A stretch of 64,000 bases of DNA from Solirubrobacter soli DSM 22325 (GCF_000423665.1 NZ_AUIK01000032.1:1-64000); one strand, 5' to 3'; positions 16,413 to 25,542 are shown, numbered from the stretch's first letter. A program made the numbers and translations. Notes: generated by a model from the sequence alone, not told the origin.

Positions 16413-18734
16413 TCAGGCTGGTGGTGCGTCCTGGGTGAGGAGAGTGCGTACACGGTGGACGACGATCTGAAGGGGCGCGTCGGCATGCTCGCGCTCGGTC
16501 GTGTCGATGCCTCCGTGGCGGTCGAGCTCTTTCAGGAAGGCCTCGACGACTTCGGGATCGAACTGCGTCCCGGCGCCTGACCGCAGTTCCTCGGCGGCGG
16601 CGGTCGGAGTGAGGGAGCTGCGGTACGCGCGATCGGAGGTCATGGCCTCGTAGGCGTCGCAGACGGCCACGATTCGGGAGCCGCGGGGGATCTCGTTGCC
16701 CTTGAGTTGGTCCGGGTAGCCGGTGCCGTCCCACCGCTCGTGGCTTGAGCGTACGAGCCGCGCGACTGGCCGTAGGGCGGTGGCGGCGTTGAGAATGCGC
16801 TCCCCGAGGATCGTGTGCTGGCGCATGAACTCCCACTCTTGAGGATCGAGCCGGCCTGGCTTGTTAAGGATCGCGTCGGGGACGCCGACCTTTCCGACGT
16901 CGTGGAGCTCCGCGGCGCGGGCGACCTCGTCGAGCTCCTCGGCGGTGAGTTGCAAGCGGCGGGCGACGCCGGCGGCGAGTACCGCGACGTGGCTGGAATG
17001 CTCATGGAGCGAGGGCTGTTTGGCCTGCATGGTCCGCATGAGCACGTCGCGCGCCTGATCTCGTGCGCCCGAGGAGCGGTTGTGCTTGTGCGCGTACATC
17101 CGCTCGTCGGCGAGTTGGACGGCGTGATCGAGGTTCTCGGCCTCGTGGGGCAGGAGCACCACGCCGTAGGACGCCGTGATGGCGAATCCCTCTCCGGTCT
17201 CGCTGAGCGCGTGACCGGCGATCGCGATCGCTTCTTCGACGTGTTCGGCGTCGATCTCCAGCACGGCACAGAACTCGTCGCCGCCGAGTCGGTAGGCCTC
17301 GCCGTAGGGCGCCAGCTCCTCTCTGAGCTTCAAGCCGAGCCGCGCGAGAAGCGCGTCGCCCGCCACATGGCCGAAGGTGTCGTTGTAGCCCTTGAAGCCG
17401 TTGAGGTCGAGCATGACCAGCAGCCGCGGCGAGGCGGCGGCGGTGGCGAGCCAGGCATCGACGTCGGCCGCCATCTTGCGGCGGTTGCCCAGGCCGGTCA
17501 GCGGGTCGCGGACGGCTGCCTCGCGTAGCGCGTGGTGGCCGAGGATGTCGGCCGCCGCGGTCTGCGCCTTGCCGACGAGCTCGCCGAGCAGCTCGACCTC
17601 GTCCGCCTGGAACTCGCGTTCGCGGCGAGCTACGCCTATCGCACCGTCGGGACCATGGGCCCCATCGACCGCGAACGGAAGCGCAACTGCCCACCCGGCT
17701 TGGTGCTCGATCTGCTGAGGCAGGCCGGTGGCGGCCGCCGCGTCGCTTGCCGCGCGGAGCGCGACGGCGAATTCGATCGTCGAATCCGCGGGCAAGCGTC
17801 GAGGCTCGCGGTCTCCGAAGTGGAGGCGTCCCGCGTCGGCGTCGAGGGCTTCGATGGAGCCGCGCAGCATGATGTCGACGAGTGCGTCGATGTCGAGCTT
17901 GGCCGCGAAGGCATCACCCATGCGGCGCACCGCAGCCTGGAGACGGCTGCGCTCGCGTACCGCGAGTTCAAGTCGGTGCTGTGCTTGTTCGATGCGCTTT
18001 CGCCGGTCGGCGGCCATCAGCAACAGCAGGCCCGCCAGTGGAAGGACGAGCAGGATCGCGAAGATGTTGCGCTGGGCGGCTTCGGCAGCCAGGAAGCCGA
18101 TCGGCGCCAGACAGGCGTCGACGGCCCAGACCAGCGCGAAGACGTGGAGCTGGAGCGCTGGCGCGACGCCTCGCGACGCGAGCTCGCGCAGGATGGCGCA
18201 CCCGGCGTCGAAGACGCAGCAGGCCCCAAAGGCGACCGCCAGCACGGGAAGATCAGCCAGACCGAGCCTCGACGTGCCCGCCACGAGCAGGACGCAGGCC
18301 GGACCCACCGCATGCCAGGCGTCAGGAATCGAGAACAGCAGGCGCTCGAACGAGCCGCGCCCACGGATCCAGTCCAGCAGCCGTGCCAGCAAGAGCCCGG
18401 CGGCGACCAGGAAGGGCACGGCGCCGGGAGGGACGAGCACGAGCATCGGAATCAGCACGAGTTGCGTCGGCAGGACGTTGCCGGCGCCCACCGGGAACTC
18501 CACCCCGGCGAGGATCACGTAGAGGCCGACAAGGACGCCCGCCGTGGCCAGGTCGAATCCGCTCGTGGCGCCGGGGAGCAACAGCAGGCCCCCCGCGGCC
18601 GCGAGGAAGAGCAGCGCGAACACGATCTCCGTGACGAGCTCGCGGCGCGGGAGGCGCCGCGTCCTGCCGTCCCAGGAGTCCTCGAGGAGACGGTCGGCCG
18701 CCGTCTCGCTGCGCATGTCGTCGGTTGTGCTCAC
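16413..18734 (-). CDS. Membrane GAF-GGDEF-HD-GYP cyclic-di-GMP protein
   Basis: 773 residues. About eight hydrophobic segments fill residues 30-245. A coiled linker (EQAQHRLELAVRERSRLQAA) leads to a GAF-like domain at about 265-410, GGDEF at about 415-565 and HD-GYP at about 590-740. The cyclase motif RLGGDEFCAVLEID is intact. The phosphodiesterase domain has HDVGKVGVPDAILNKPG and HERWDGTGYPDQLKG, with DAYEAMTSDRAYR, so both the HD metal site and the GYP loop are present. It is therefore a possible two-way cyclic-di-GMP enzyme at the membrane. Second such protein in the window. It is transcribed alone; upstream is a hairpin ending the neighbouring secreted protein gene. Confidence 0.95.
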   Translation of the reverse strand: MSTTDDMRSETAADRLLEDSWDGRTRRLPRRELVTEIVFALLFLAAAGGLLLLPGATSGFDLATAGVLVGLYVILAGVEFPVGAGNVLPTQLVLIPMLVLVPPGAVPFLVAAGLLLARLLDWIRGRGSFERLLFSIPDAWHAVGPACVLLVAGTSRLGLADLPVLAVAFGACCVFDAGCAILRELASRGVAPALQLHVFALVWAVDACLAPIGFLAAEAAQRNIFAILLVLPLAGLLLLMAADRRKRIEQAQHRLELAVRERSRLQAAVRRMGDAFAAKLDIDALVDIMLRGSIEALDADAGRLHFGDREPRRLPADSTIEFAVALRAASDAAAATGLPQQIEHQAGWAVALPFAVDGAHGPDGAIGVARREREFQADEVELLGELVGKAQTAAADILGHHALREAAVRDPLTGLGNRRKMAADVDAWLATAAASPRLLVMLDLNGFKGYNDTFGHVAGDALLARLGLKLREELAPYGEAYRLGGDEFCAVLEIDAEHVEEAIAIAGHALSETGEGFAITASYGVVLLPHEAENLDHAVQLADERMYAHKHNRSSGARDQARDVLMRTMQAKQPSLHEHSSHVAVLAAGVARRLQLTAEELDEVARAAELHDVGKVGVPDAILNKPGRLDPQEWEFMRQHTILGERILNAATALRPVARLVRSSHERWDGTGYPDQLKGNEIPRGSRIVAVCDAYEAMTSDRAYRSSLTPTAAAEELRSGAGTQFDPEVVEAFLKELDRHGGIDTTEREHADAPLQIVVHRVRTLLTQDAPPA

Positions 18735-18778
18735 GGTCTCTGGTTATCGGTCACGGCGCTATAAACCGCATGTGCCAC

Positions 18779-18800
18779 GGCCCGGGCATCGGCCCGGGCC
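18779..18800 (-). terminator. GC-rich hairpin
   Basis: GGCCCGGGC and GCCCGGGCC pair perfectly around the loop ATCG. It sits 13 bases past the stop of the minus-strand secreted protein gene at 18813 and before the GGDEF/HD-GYP start. Confidence 0.65.
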
Positions 18801-18812
18801 ACGGTCGTGCCG

Positions 18813-19433
18813 TCAGTTCTTGCTGTAGGGGTCGATGTAGACGTCGTCGATCGCCCACGCTCCGCCATAGTCCTCGGGGTCGAAGACGAGCTGGACCGAC
18901 GCCGACTGATCGGCGTTCCACAGCCCCAGCACCGTGCTCAACGCGATCGGCGCCGTCGGATGCCACGCCGTGTCGCCGGCCGTGACGGAGCCGACCACCG
19001 TCTCGTTGACGACACCGTCGGAACCCGTCACGCGCAGCTTGAGGTTCAGGACGCCCCAAGAGCCGCTCGTACGGCGCGCGAAAAGGCGGAACGTCGGATG
19101 CTGGATGCCAACACAGAACGACGGCGACACCGCCTTACCGTTCGCATTGATGGCGAGCGACTTGGCGTCCGCCGCGCCATGCACCTTCGCGGACGCGTTG
19201 CCGTTGACCACCGAAGCGCCGGTCAGCGACCAGCCCGCGATACCCGACTCGAAGGCGCCGGCCGGCGCCAGGCTGTAATCGGCCGTATCGCCGAAGGCGG
19301 CGAACGCCTTCGTCGTCGGCGCGGCCACGCACGCCGCGTCCGCTGCCGGCACCACGGCCAACGTCAGAGCGGCCGCGCCCAGCATCGCGGCGAGCGCGCC
19401 GCGCACTTGTTTTGGGCGATACACATAGGGCAA
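18813..19433 (-). CDS. Secreted jelly-roll-like protein
   Basis: 206 residues. The N-terminus MPYVYRPKQVRGALAAML runs into a hydrophobic core and an AADA cleavage site near residue 33. The mature part has AFESGIAGWSLTGASVV, FRLFARRTSGSWGVLNLKL and GAWAIDDVYIDPYSKN, reading as a single beta-sandwich of the carbohydrate-binding type. A Cys pair (ACVAAP and FCVGIQ) may form a disulphide. No catalytic motif is visible. The function is unknown; related domains are common as secreted paralogues in this bacterial class (general impression, not measured). Confidence 0.82.
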   Translation of the reverse strand: MPYVYRPKQVRGALAAMLGAAALTLAVVPAADAACVAAPTTKAFAAFGDTADYSLAPAGAFESGIAGWSLTGASVVNGNASAKVHGAADAKSLAINANGKAVSPSFCVGIQHPTFRLFARRTSGSWGVLNLKLRVTGSDGVVNETVVGSVTAGDTAWHPTAPIALSTVLGLWNADQSASVQLVFDPEDYGGAWAIDDVYIDPYSKN

Positions 19434-19786
19434 GACAAAGACCTCCGTGTCAAGACCTCAGCTACAGGTCCTCTTGGTCCGCGCCGGCCCGACGTCCCTC
19501 ACGACTCACCGGCGCTCCACTTTCCGTCTCATGACGGGATACCCACCGTTGTCGGCACTGACCTCCGAACGGCACAGGCGCAGTGGACATGTGTCCGATC
19601 GCGTCGCCGCAACCGATCACACCGTCCGTGAGGTGATCCGTCACTTGACGGATTTGACGCGGTCGCCACGGCGGCGGCGCCGACAACGTCCGACTGACGC
19701 TGCTGTTCCATAACGCGTGATGCTGCCCGAAACGTGCTCGGCCGCGCCTGGCGTCGGGGTACGACATCCTCGTCGTGTCGTCCGTT
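19434..19786. other. Intergenic beside IS remnant
   Basis: 353 bases without a convincing gene. It presumably holds the promoter of the secreted protein gene at 19433. A perfect inverted repeat lies at 19636-19653. The right end of the IS remnant begins at 19787. Confidence 0.5.
19636..19653. promoter_or_regulatory. Inverted repeat ATCCGTCA-CT-TGACGGAT
   Basis: A perfect 8-base inverted repeat with a 2-base spacer, about 200 bases upstream of the secreted protein gene and 134 bases from the IS end. It has the form of a dimeric regulator site; the regulator is unknown. Confidence 0.35.
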
Positions 19787-20652
19787 TGTCAACGGGAACC
19801 GAAAAGTGCGCCAGTTTCGGGATCTGAAAGTGCTCCACCTGGTGGGCGGCGTCCTTCTCGCGCGGAGTGGCGGGCGTGCAGGCCGTGGCGTGGAAGGCGT
19901 AGTGGCCGCGTAGCTGAATGAACCTGGCGTTCCACGTGATCCGGTCGCCGTCGCGGCGCGCGACCGCCGAGCGCAGGTTGTCGTAGACGCATTCGCGCGG
20001 GACCCACCGAGCCACGCGAAGGCGCACGTGACCCTCCAGAAACGACTCGACCGTCATGTCCAAGCTGACATGCGCCGTCGAGGCACCCGAGAACGGCAAC
20101 GTGCAGATCAGCGCGTAGACCCGCCGCTCCCTGCCCGCGATCCGCGGCCGCGTCGGCATCTCGGCCCAGTCGACCTGCAACACCTGGCCGGGCCGATATC
20201 CCGTCTTCTGCGCTGGTCGCTCCCGCGCGGGCCGCATCCTCGCCAACCGGCGCTTGACCAAGTCCACCGAACCGGCGTAACCGTAGTCCTCGCGCAGGAT
20301 CTCCGTCATCCGCGGCGCCTTCATCTCCGGCCACTCCACGAGCAAGCGCCGCATCACCGGCTCAAACCGATCGAGCATCGACCCCGCCGGCGCCCGCGAA
20401 TAGCTCGGCGGCTCCTCAGCCGCCGCCAACCGCGCGACCGTCCGACGGTTGATCCCCAACCGCGCCGCGATCTCACGCTGCGAGACCCCGTCCGCGACCA
20501 ACGCCCGCACCTGAGCCCACTCATCGCGCTACGCACCTCCTCGCCGCCCCTCTCTCGAGCCTTCACGGCAGAGATTGGGAACGGAGCGCGCCCTGCCTGC
20601 TGGCGCACGTTTCGATTACCGGAAGCGGTGCACTATTGGGCTCCCGGCATCA
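19787..20652 (-). mobile_element. IS21-family deletion derivative
   Basis: An 866-base remnant bounded by related inverted ends. The right end, 19787-19816, begins TGTCAACGGGAACCG; the left end, 20623-20652, is its imperfect complement (20 of 30 bases agree). Both are flanked inside by a second, similar copy (for example CTGGCGCACGTTTCG at 20600), as is usual for IS21 termini. Between them lies only the front part of istA. The rest of istA and all of istB are gone, and the right terminal repeat is fused directly to the istA fragment near 19850. The element cannot move by itself but could be mobilised in trans. Confidence 0.85.
19817..20537 (-). pseudogene. istA: istA transposase fragment (IS21 family)
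   Basis: The fragment carries the N-terminal helix-turn-helix (DGVSQREIAARLGINRRTV), the first catalytic Asp in LQVDWAEMPTRPRI and the second in ECVYDNLRSAVARR. It stops at TPATPREKD (about base 19851), exactly where the third catalytic Glu (usually in a REKGKVE-like string) should follow. The frame then runs through the terminal repeat. At the 5' end, removing a two-base CG duplication near 20525 would restore a GTG start giving MRSDEWAQVRALVADG; as it stands, the frame is closed by TAG and only an internal GTG remains. Both lesions make it inactive. Confidence 0.88.
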
Positions 20653-21162
20653 CCGTTGCGAGCACGCTCGAGGCAGAGTCTCGTTTGTCGACGAAGGCGC
20701 GCCTTCCGGCGTAAGGGCTTGACCCTACTCGGATCGAGAAGCCACGCGTCTGGACCCGCTGACGGTGTCTGAGACGGTGCAGTGGATAGGGAAGCCATCC
20801 GTCGGTCGCGGTCCGGCTTGAACGTCGTCGAGTGCGGGATGCGGATCGCCCGTGACAAGCTCTCGCTTTGCGGATCGGCTAGCCGAGACCAGAGAAGTGC
20901 GGCGTCAGGCGCGACGCGACGTGATGCGACGACCAAGTCAACCGCGCCGTCGCGGACCTGGGCGTGGTGATCGCACCGTCAAGGGCGTAGACGCCTCCGC
21001 GCGGCCCGCTGAGCCGATCCGGCTTCTCGTAACCCGGCCCGCGGCATCGATGCCTCGATGTAGCCAGCTGCCGCTGCGTCGTTTTGGAGCTCAGAGCGCT
21101 TCGCGGTCTGGGACACTCTTCTAGTCGTCGATGAGCGCCGCCCTCCAGCACTTCGCCCACGC
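20653..21162. other. Gene-poor gap with motif copy A
   Basis: 510 bases with no convincing gene; short frames here are Arg/Ser-rich and lack support. It contains the first copy of the island motif (20673-20695), only 21 bases from the left IS end, and the upstream region of the gene at 21163. Confidence 0.5.
20673..20695 (+). repeat. Island motif copy A
   Basis: AGAGTCTCGTTTGTCGACGAA core. It agrees with the family consensus AGTGCYGCTTCTCGACGAA in the T-CG-TT-TCGACGAA frame. It is intergenic and plus-oriented. Confidence 0.6.
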
Positions 21163-22329
21163 ATGAGCTTGGCCGCTTCGGTCGTCGTGGCCTCGATGCC
21201 GCTGCTTGGCAGCGTGCACCTGGACGGCGATCTGCTCGGCTGGGAGGGCTTGCGCGGTGAGCGCAACGTCGTGCGCGTCGTGGCGCTGCACGACGGACGG
21301 CCGGACGGGCGCCAGCGCGAGCTGTGGAGCACGCGCGGGAGCGTCGAGCTGAGTGACCTCGACGTGGCAGCGTCCGGGGAGGCGGTCGTATGCCTGCGCG
21401 AGCGGTCCGGGCGCGACGACCAGACGTGGCGGGTGCGGATCGTGCGCCGGTCGCAGCAGGGCGTGTGGTCGAAGCCGCAGCTCGTGGCCGACCCCAAGCG
21501 CTGGGTGGAGTTCCTGACGTGCGGGATCGGGGATGCGGGCCAGGTCGCGCTCTCGTGGGTGGAGAGCACGAGCCGCAGCCGCCCGGTGCGGGCGGCGTTC
21601 GTCGCGCCGGACGGGGCGGTCGAGCCGCCGATGACGCTCGCCACCGATCCGGTCGACGATCCTGAGACCGTGCTCGCGCCGGACGGCACTGCGACGGTCG
21701 CTTACACGCTTGAGCCGGACCGCGAACGCGTTCTGTACGTCGCGCAACGACAAGCGGTGGGCGGGTGGGCAAGCCGTCCGATCGCGCCGGCGTTCGGCCC
21801 GCATCTGGCGAGCGACGGGACAGGCCGCCCCCTGCTCGGCTGGTCAGGCTGGGGCGAAGGCGATGAAGCGCAGTACTTCGCCGCCGGCCCCGGATTCACG
21901 CCGTCGGCGTTCGTCCGCGAAAGCGACTCGGCGCTCGGAGCGCTCGCAGGCGGGCCGCGCGGCGATGTACTCGCCGCGTGGCATACCAGGGCCTCGCGCG
22001 GCGACGGGTTCCTGCGCGTTGCCGTGCAGCGGCCGGGCGCGGCGTTCTCGGCCCCAGTCACCCTCGGCCGCTTCGGCGCCTATCCGCTGCTCGCGACGCT
22101 CGATGCCGCTGGCGGCGGTGCGATAGCCACGATCGGCGGAACGGATCGCCGCCCGCGACCCTTCGCGCGCGTGCTGCGCCCGGACGGCACGTGGGGTGCG
22201 CGCATCAAGGTCACGTACGAGCCGGCGGGACTTGCGCCCGCCGGCGATGGGCGGTTCGTGCTCGCCACAGCCCAGCCGAGCCGCTACGGCGGCTACCGCG
22301 TCCTGCGGGTGCGCACCATCGGCGGTTGA
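21163..22329 (+). CDS. Unknown beta-propeller-like protein
   Basis: 388 residues beginning MSLAASVVVASMPLLGSVHL. The sequence repeats a pattern of strand pairs with Trp/Pro and acidic turns, for example GVWSKPQLVAD, GQVALSWVES, DGTATVAYTLEPD, GRPLLGWSGW, GDVLAAWHTRASRG and GGAIATIGG. This is the look of a six- to eight-bladed propeller related to BNR/exo-alpha-sialidase-like repeats, but no Asp-box catalytic set is visible. The N-terminus is weakly hydrophobic; export is possible but not certain. No operon partner is present: the next gene is on the other strand. The function is unknown. Confidence 0.7.
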   Translation: MSLAASVVVASMPLLGSVHLDGDLLGWEGLRGERNVVRVVALHDGRPDGRQRELWSTRGSVELSDLDVAASGEAVVCLRERSGRDDQTWRVRIVRRSQQGVWSKPQLVADPKRWVEFLTCGIGDAGQVALSWVESTSRSRPVRAAFVAPDGAVEPPMTLATDPVDDPETVLAPDGTATVAYTLEPDRERVLYVAQRQAVGGWASRPIAPAFGPHLASDGTGRPLLGWSGWGEGDEAQYFAAGPGFTPSAFVRESDSALGALAGGPRGDVLAAWHTRASRGDGFLRVAVQRPGAAFSAPVTLGRFGAYPLLATLDAAGGGAIATIGGTDRRPRPFARVLRPDGTWGARIKVTYEPAGLAPAGDGRFVLATAQPSRYGGYRVLRVRTIGG

Positions 22330-22619
22330 GCTGGGGCACGTTCGGCCCTTCCAAGGTCGGCCAAGCAGGCCTGTAATCGCGTTGGAGGGCCGCTCGATAG
22401 GAGCAGCGGCGTCGGGCGTCGGCAGAATGATCTGGGCAGGCAAAGATCTAGTCAGCTCTCTCGATGGTTCGCGAGAGCTTCGGTCCGATCTGGCCACGAC
22501 TTCAGTGTCTGGTGAGGGAAGTGAGTGAACTTCCGGCCTGTCGACCCTGCTTGATCGCCGCTCGTCTCGCCCGACCGTTCCCGAGGCCGCCCGCCACCTC
22601 GTGCACCGTGCGTGGCGCG
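22330..22619. other. Intergenic between convergent genes
   Basis: 290 bases. A weak, degenerate look-alike of the island motif (AGTCAGCTCTCTCGATGG, near 22452) is present but matches poorly, so it is not counted as a copy. No gene or clear terminator is seen. Confidence 0.4.
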
Positions 22620-23897
22620 TCACGGGTCGACGATCGTCACGTGCTCAGCCCGCAGGGCTCGGGCGCAGTCCGGGCACGCGGCGAGCGATGGAGCGACGGC
22701 GATCAGTTCGAGGTCGCCGGCCATCGCCGCCTCGATCAGCAGTTGCTCGGCGTCGGTCGGGCTGCCGTGCACGCCCCGCCCCGAGACGCGGCGACTGCGT
22801 CCAGTCTTCGGGTTCACCGAGCGCGGCGCCTCCACTCGAGGATCGGCGAGCAAGCGCACGGCGCCAGCGGACTGCGCGGCCGTGTTGACGCCAGGGCTCG
22901 AGTAGTTCTGGCTCGTGGTGTAGACGAGGGTCAGTCCACCGTCTGAGGTCTCGGCCAGCCCGACGGCGATGGCGATCGAGTCGCGGTTGCGCTGAGAGGC
23001 GGGCAGTCCGGCCCGCAGTTGACCCGCGACGGCGCGCAGGTGCTCGAGGTCGGCGGCCGCAGGGACGTAGCGCCGCGACTGGACTTCGAGCAGCCGGACC
23101 TCTCTGGCCAGTGCGCGGATCTGCACCGTCAAGAAATTCGGGTTCACGCACTGATCGGCCCGCGGGAGCAGCTGCTCGATCGCGAGCGCCAGGCTGTGCG
23201 CGTGGCGCAGCATGTCGGAGCGGACCGGCCGCGGCGGCATCGAGGTGATGCGCTCGCGCGTCGCGAGCAGCCGGAGCTGCAGCCGTTGCAACCGTGCCAC
23301 GAGCGGTTGTTGCGCGGACACGGCGGCGCGCTCGGCCTGGCGCTGTCGCGCCTGCTGCTCGGGCGCGTTGGGATGCTGGGCGAGGTAGCGCTGGATGTGC
23401 GCGTACTCCTCGGGGCTGCGGTAGGGACCCCCGGTGAACGGGTTGATCGTCGTCTCCCAGGCCTCGCCGGCCGACGCCGGGTACAGGAGCACGGCTCCGG
23501 CCGCCGCCGCGGGGCCGAGCGCCATCGCCACGCCGGAGCCCTCCGCCAGACCCGCCGCTGCCGGCGACGCCGCCGGAGCGGTGGCCGGGGCCGGGGCGGG
23601 CGGCAGCCGAACGCTCACCTGCGGTTCGACGGCAGGCTCGGGAAGCTCCTCGACGCCGGGCTCGGCCCGCGCGTCAGGAGCGGGCAGTAGCCCGTTGCGC
23701 GCGAGGCTCCGGCTCCGCGAGAGCCACCGTGAGACGGCGGTGTTACCGGCGGTGCGCTGGAGAGCCAGCACCACCTCCGGCGATGCGACGAGCCCGCCGC
23801 CGATGCCTTCCATCGCCGCACCAGGGGCCGTACCCACGTTGCGGGTCGCGACCTGCTCCGGCGCGACGGTCGTGACGACGTGTTGCTGCTCGGTCAT
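22620..23897 (-). CDS. Candidate polymorphic toxin with deaminase-like C-terminus
   Basis: 425 residues. Residues 46-60 read LQRTAGNTAVSRWLS, a motif found near the N-terminus of many actinobacterial exported effector and polymorphic-toxin proteins. A Pro/Ala linker follows, then a hydrophobic stretch (GVAMALGPAAAAGAVLLYP, about 165-185), a helical coiled region (about 215-310) and a C-terminal domain from about 310. That domain has two strands (SIAIAVGL and LTLVYTTSQN), then PTDAEQLLIEAAM, a strand LELIAVAPS and ACPDCARAL with Cys408 and Cys411. The order matches the cytidine-deaminase fold (xxE, then PCxxC). Asp382 takes the usual His/Cys position before Glu384; His377 is nearby. The function is inferred. 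No immunity gene is recognised. Confidence 0.7.
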   Translation of the reverse strand: MTEQQHVVTTVAPEQVATRNVGTAPGAAMEGIGGGLVASPEVVLALQRTAGNTAVSRWLSRSRSLARNGLLPAPDARAEPGVEELPEPAVEPQVSVRLPPAPAPATAPAASPAAAGLAEGSGVAMALGPAAAAGAVLLYPASAGEAWETTINPFTGGPYRSPEEYAHIQRYLAQHPNAPEQQARQRQAERAAVSAQQPLVARLQRLQLRLLATRERITSMPPRPVRSDMLRHAHSLALAIEQLLPRADQCVNPNFLTVQIRALAREVRLLEVQSRRYVPAAADLEHLRAVAGQLRAGLPASQRNRDSIAIAVGLAETSDGGLTLVYTTSQNYSSPGVNTAAQSAGAVRLLADPRVEAPRSVNPKTGRSRRVSGRGVHGSPTDAEQLLIEAAMAGDLELIAVAPSLAACPDCARALRAEHVTIVDP

Positions 23898-24630
23898 CGC
23901 CGGTCCGAGGGCACTCGCCGAACCCGCTCATCCCGAGGAGTTTGGGTTGGCGGCGGCTCGCTCGCTTGCGCTATCCGGCACATCGTCATGACGACTCCGC
24001 ACGGCCGACGCTACGCCCCCGACCCGGGTCCTGCGCGTCAGGACAGTCGGGCGAGACGCGCGAGCCGGCGGCGTATCGCCCTTCATTGTGTGAGTGAGCT
24101 TGAGCACCACGATCCTCTTGAAAGGAGGGCGAGGACGCGTGAGTGCACACGCGGCACGATCGAGCTCGCAGACCTGGTCGGCACGGTGACAATCCCGGGG
24201 CGGCGGCCGTATCGCTGTCCCGACCGGCGGCACGATGGCGTCTAAGGCCACTAACCGTTCATGCCTGCGCGGCGCGTCATCCGACGCAGCGGTTCTCCCG
24301 CCGGGGTCCAGGGCGTTCCGTCGCGACATCCGCGCGATCGTGTCGACGATGTCACCCTGGGCGACAGCGAAGACCTGTGCGCTGCAGGCCCTGGCAGAAC
24401 TGCGTGCGGGCGCGCAACGCGGCGGGCGCGCGTGCTGTGCACGGGCCAGAGAGTGCCGCTTCTCGACGAAAGCGTGCTCCGCGCCGAACTCGACGCCTCG
24501 CCGCCGAGGACGTCGGCGTGAAGCTCGTCGACCCCGAGACGGCCATCGTTGTCGCGACCACCTCGCGCGAGCGCTGATCGAGCGCGACGAGCGGTGCTGA
24601 ACGTTGAGGATCTGTCGTCCCGCTGGCGGG
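23898..24630. other. Gene-poor gap with motif copy B
   Basis: More than 700 bases upstream of the toxin-like gene, without a credible gene on either strand. At 24121 a strong AAAGGAGGG precedes a GTG opening a 16-codon frame, too short to judge. Motif copy B lies at 24448-24470. Confidence 0.5.
24448..24470 (+). repeat. Island motif copy B
   Basis: GAGTGCCGCTTCTCGACGAA, the copy closest to the consensus. The flanks CGCTT and AAAGCG could pair as a short imperfect hairpin. Intergenic, plus-oriented. Confidence 0.75.
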
Positions 24631-24646
24631 GGTAGCGCAGGCTACC
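24631..24646 (-). terminator. GGTAGC/GCTACC hairpin
   Basis: A perfect 6-base-pair stem with loop GCAG, three bases beyond the stop of the minus-strand small gene at 24650. Its position fits a terminator for that gene. Confidence 0.5.
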
Positions 24647-24649
24647 GTT

Positions 24650-24853
24650 TCAATCGCCGGCCGATGCGTGCACGAGGCTGGTTGGGGCGTGCAGACGTTC
24701 GAGGCCCATATCCCACCGTACGCGCACGTCATCAGGCGCGCTGATGTATTGCGCGAACTCGGGCGTGTCGAACCCGGTCACGGTGCCAACGGGCTCGCGT
24801 CCCGCCGATGCGATTGGCTCTGCCAAGCGCACCCGGTCTCCTAGTTTGAACAT
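24650..24853 (-). CDS. Small SH3-like (KOW-type) protein
   Basis: 67 residues starting MFKLGDRVRLAEPIASAGRE at 24853. The pattern GDRVRL, then GTVTGF, then VRVRWDMGLE is that of a small SH3/KOW-like barrel, as in ribosome- or nucleic-acid-associated domains and many orphan small proteins. I prefer this ATG to one 20 codons upstream because the residues before it are Arg-rich and unlike the fold. No Shine-Dalgarno sequence is obvious. It is alone, between motif copies B and C. Its role is unknown; an immunity or antitoxin role for the upstream toxin-like gene cannot be excluded but has no direct support. Confidence 0.6.
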   Translation of the reverse strand: MFKLGDRVRLAEPIASAGREPVGTVTGFDTPEFAQYISAPDDVRVRWDMGLERLHAPTSLVHASAGD

Positions 24854-25131
24854 GCTGTTCGTCAGAACGGGTCCCCCTGCGCGACGTACGGGCCTTAACG
24901 CCTTTGAGTTCATCGCACCAGCGCCCCACGGTCACGAGCATCACGTGCCGGATGCCGCCGCCCGCACACGGGTGTGGAGGTCAAAGCGTGCCGCGAGCCC
25001 GTCGTGTTGGCACGCGACGCTCGACCGCTGGGCAGGGGAGCAATCACGGCCCTAAGCGAGAGCGAGCCGGCAGGCCCGACGCGAGAGCCGCGCGAAGAAC
25101 CCGCCGACCAGCGCTGCGATCTCAGTGGCGC

Positions 25132-25154
25132 TGAGAGTCGCGTTTCTCGACGAA
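25132..25154 (+). repeat. Island motif copy C
   Basis: GAGAGTCGCGTTTCTCGACGAA. Here GTTTC and GAAAC around TCGAC form a perfect 5-base-pair stem. Intergenic, plus-oriented. Confidence 0.75.
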
Positions 25155-25254
25155 ACCGCCTACCCGGTGCCTACGAGCGACGGCGACGCGGCGAACCGGT
25201 GTCGTCCGCACTTCGACGCTTCGAGGCGGCTGTGCGTACGCTCCGCGGCTTCGC

Positions 25255-25542
25255 ATGCGCCATGTGCAGCGCCAGTTCCACGCAACCGACTCGGAGATGT
25301 TCCGATGGGCCGCTCGGTGGGCAACGGACAACGGCTGGAACGTCGTCGTCGAGCGGTTCTTCCCGACCTATCGAGCCGTTGCATGCCCGCCTGAACCACT
25401 TCAGGCTGTCGCCCGCCACCTCGGTGACGTCAGGCGCATCAGCGCCGGTCCGCGCGAGCCGAGATTGGACACTGCGACGGCGCACGAGCTCGTCGAGCGC
25501 AGCTTGCAGTGCGTCGGCCACCGAGCGCGAGTCCGCACATGA
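25255..25542 (+). CDS. Possible small protein, unknown
   Basis: 95 codons, MRHVQRQFHATDSEMFRWAA onward. Third codon positions are clearly the most GC-rich in this frame (near 80 percent, against about two thirds and one half at positions 1 and 2), which is coding-like. A 206-codon frame on the other strand (25171-25791) overlaps it, but its third positions are less GC-rich here and it runs through motif copy D, so I favour the plus frame weakly. No Shine-Dalgarno sequence, family or motif is recognised. Either or neither may be real; the whole stretch 24854-25799 is poorly coding. Confidence 0.3.
   Translation: MRHVQRQFHATDSEMFRWAARWATDNGWNVVVERFFPTYRAVACPPEPLQAVARHLGDVRRISAGPREPRLDTATAHELVERSLQCVGHRARVRT

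Noticed and set aside
22440..22480. Eleventh copy of the island motif
   Set aside because: Only the TCGA core and a few flanking bases agree; it is below what the other copies show.
24121..24189. 16-codon frame (GTG at 24139) after a strong AAAGGAGGG
   Set aside because: Too short and without a downstream gene to regulate; the Shine-Dalgarno match alone is not enough.
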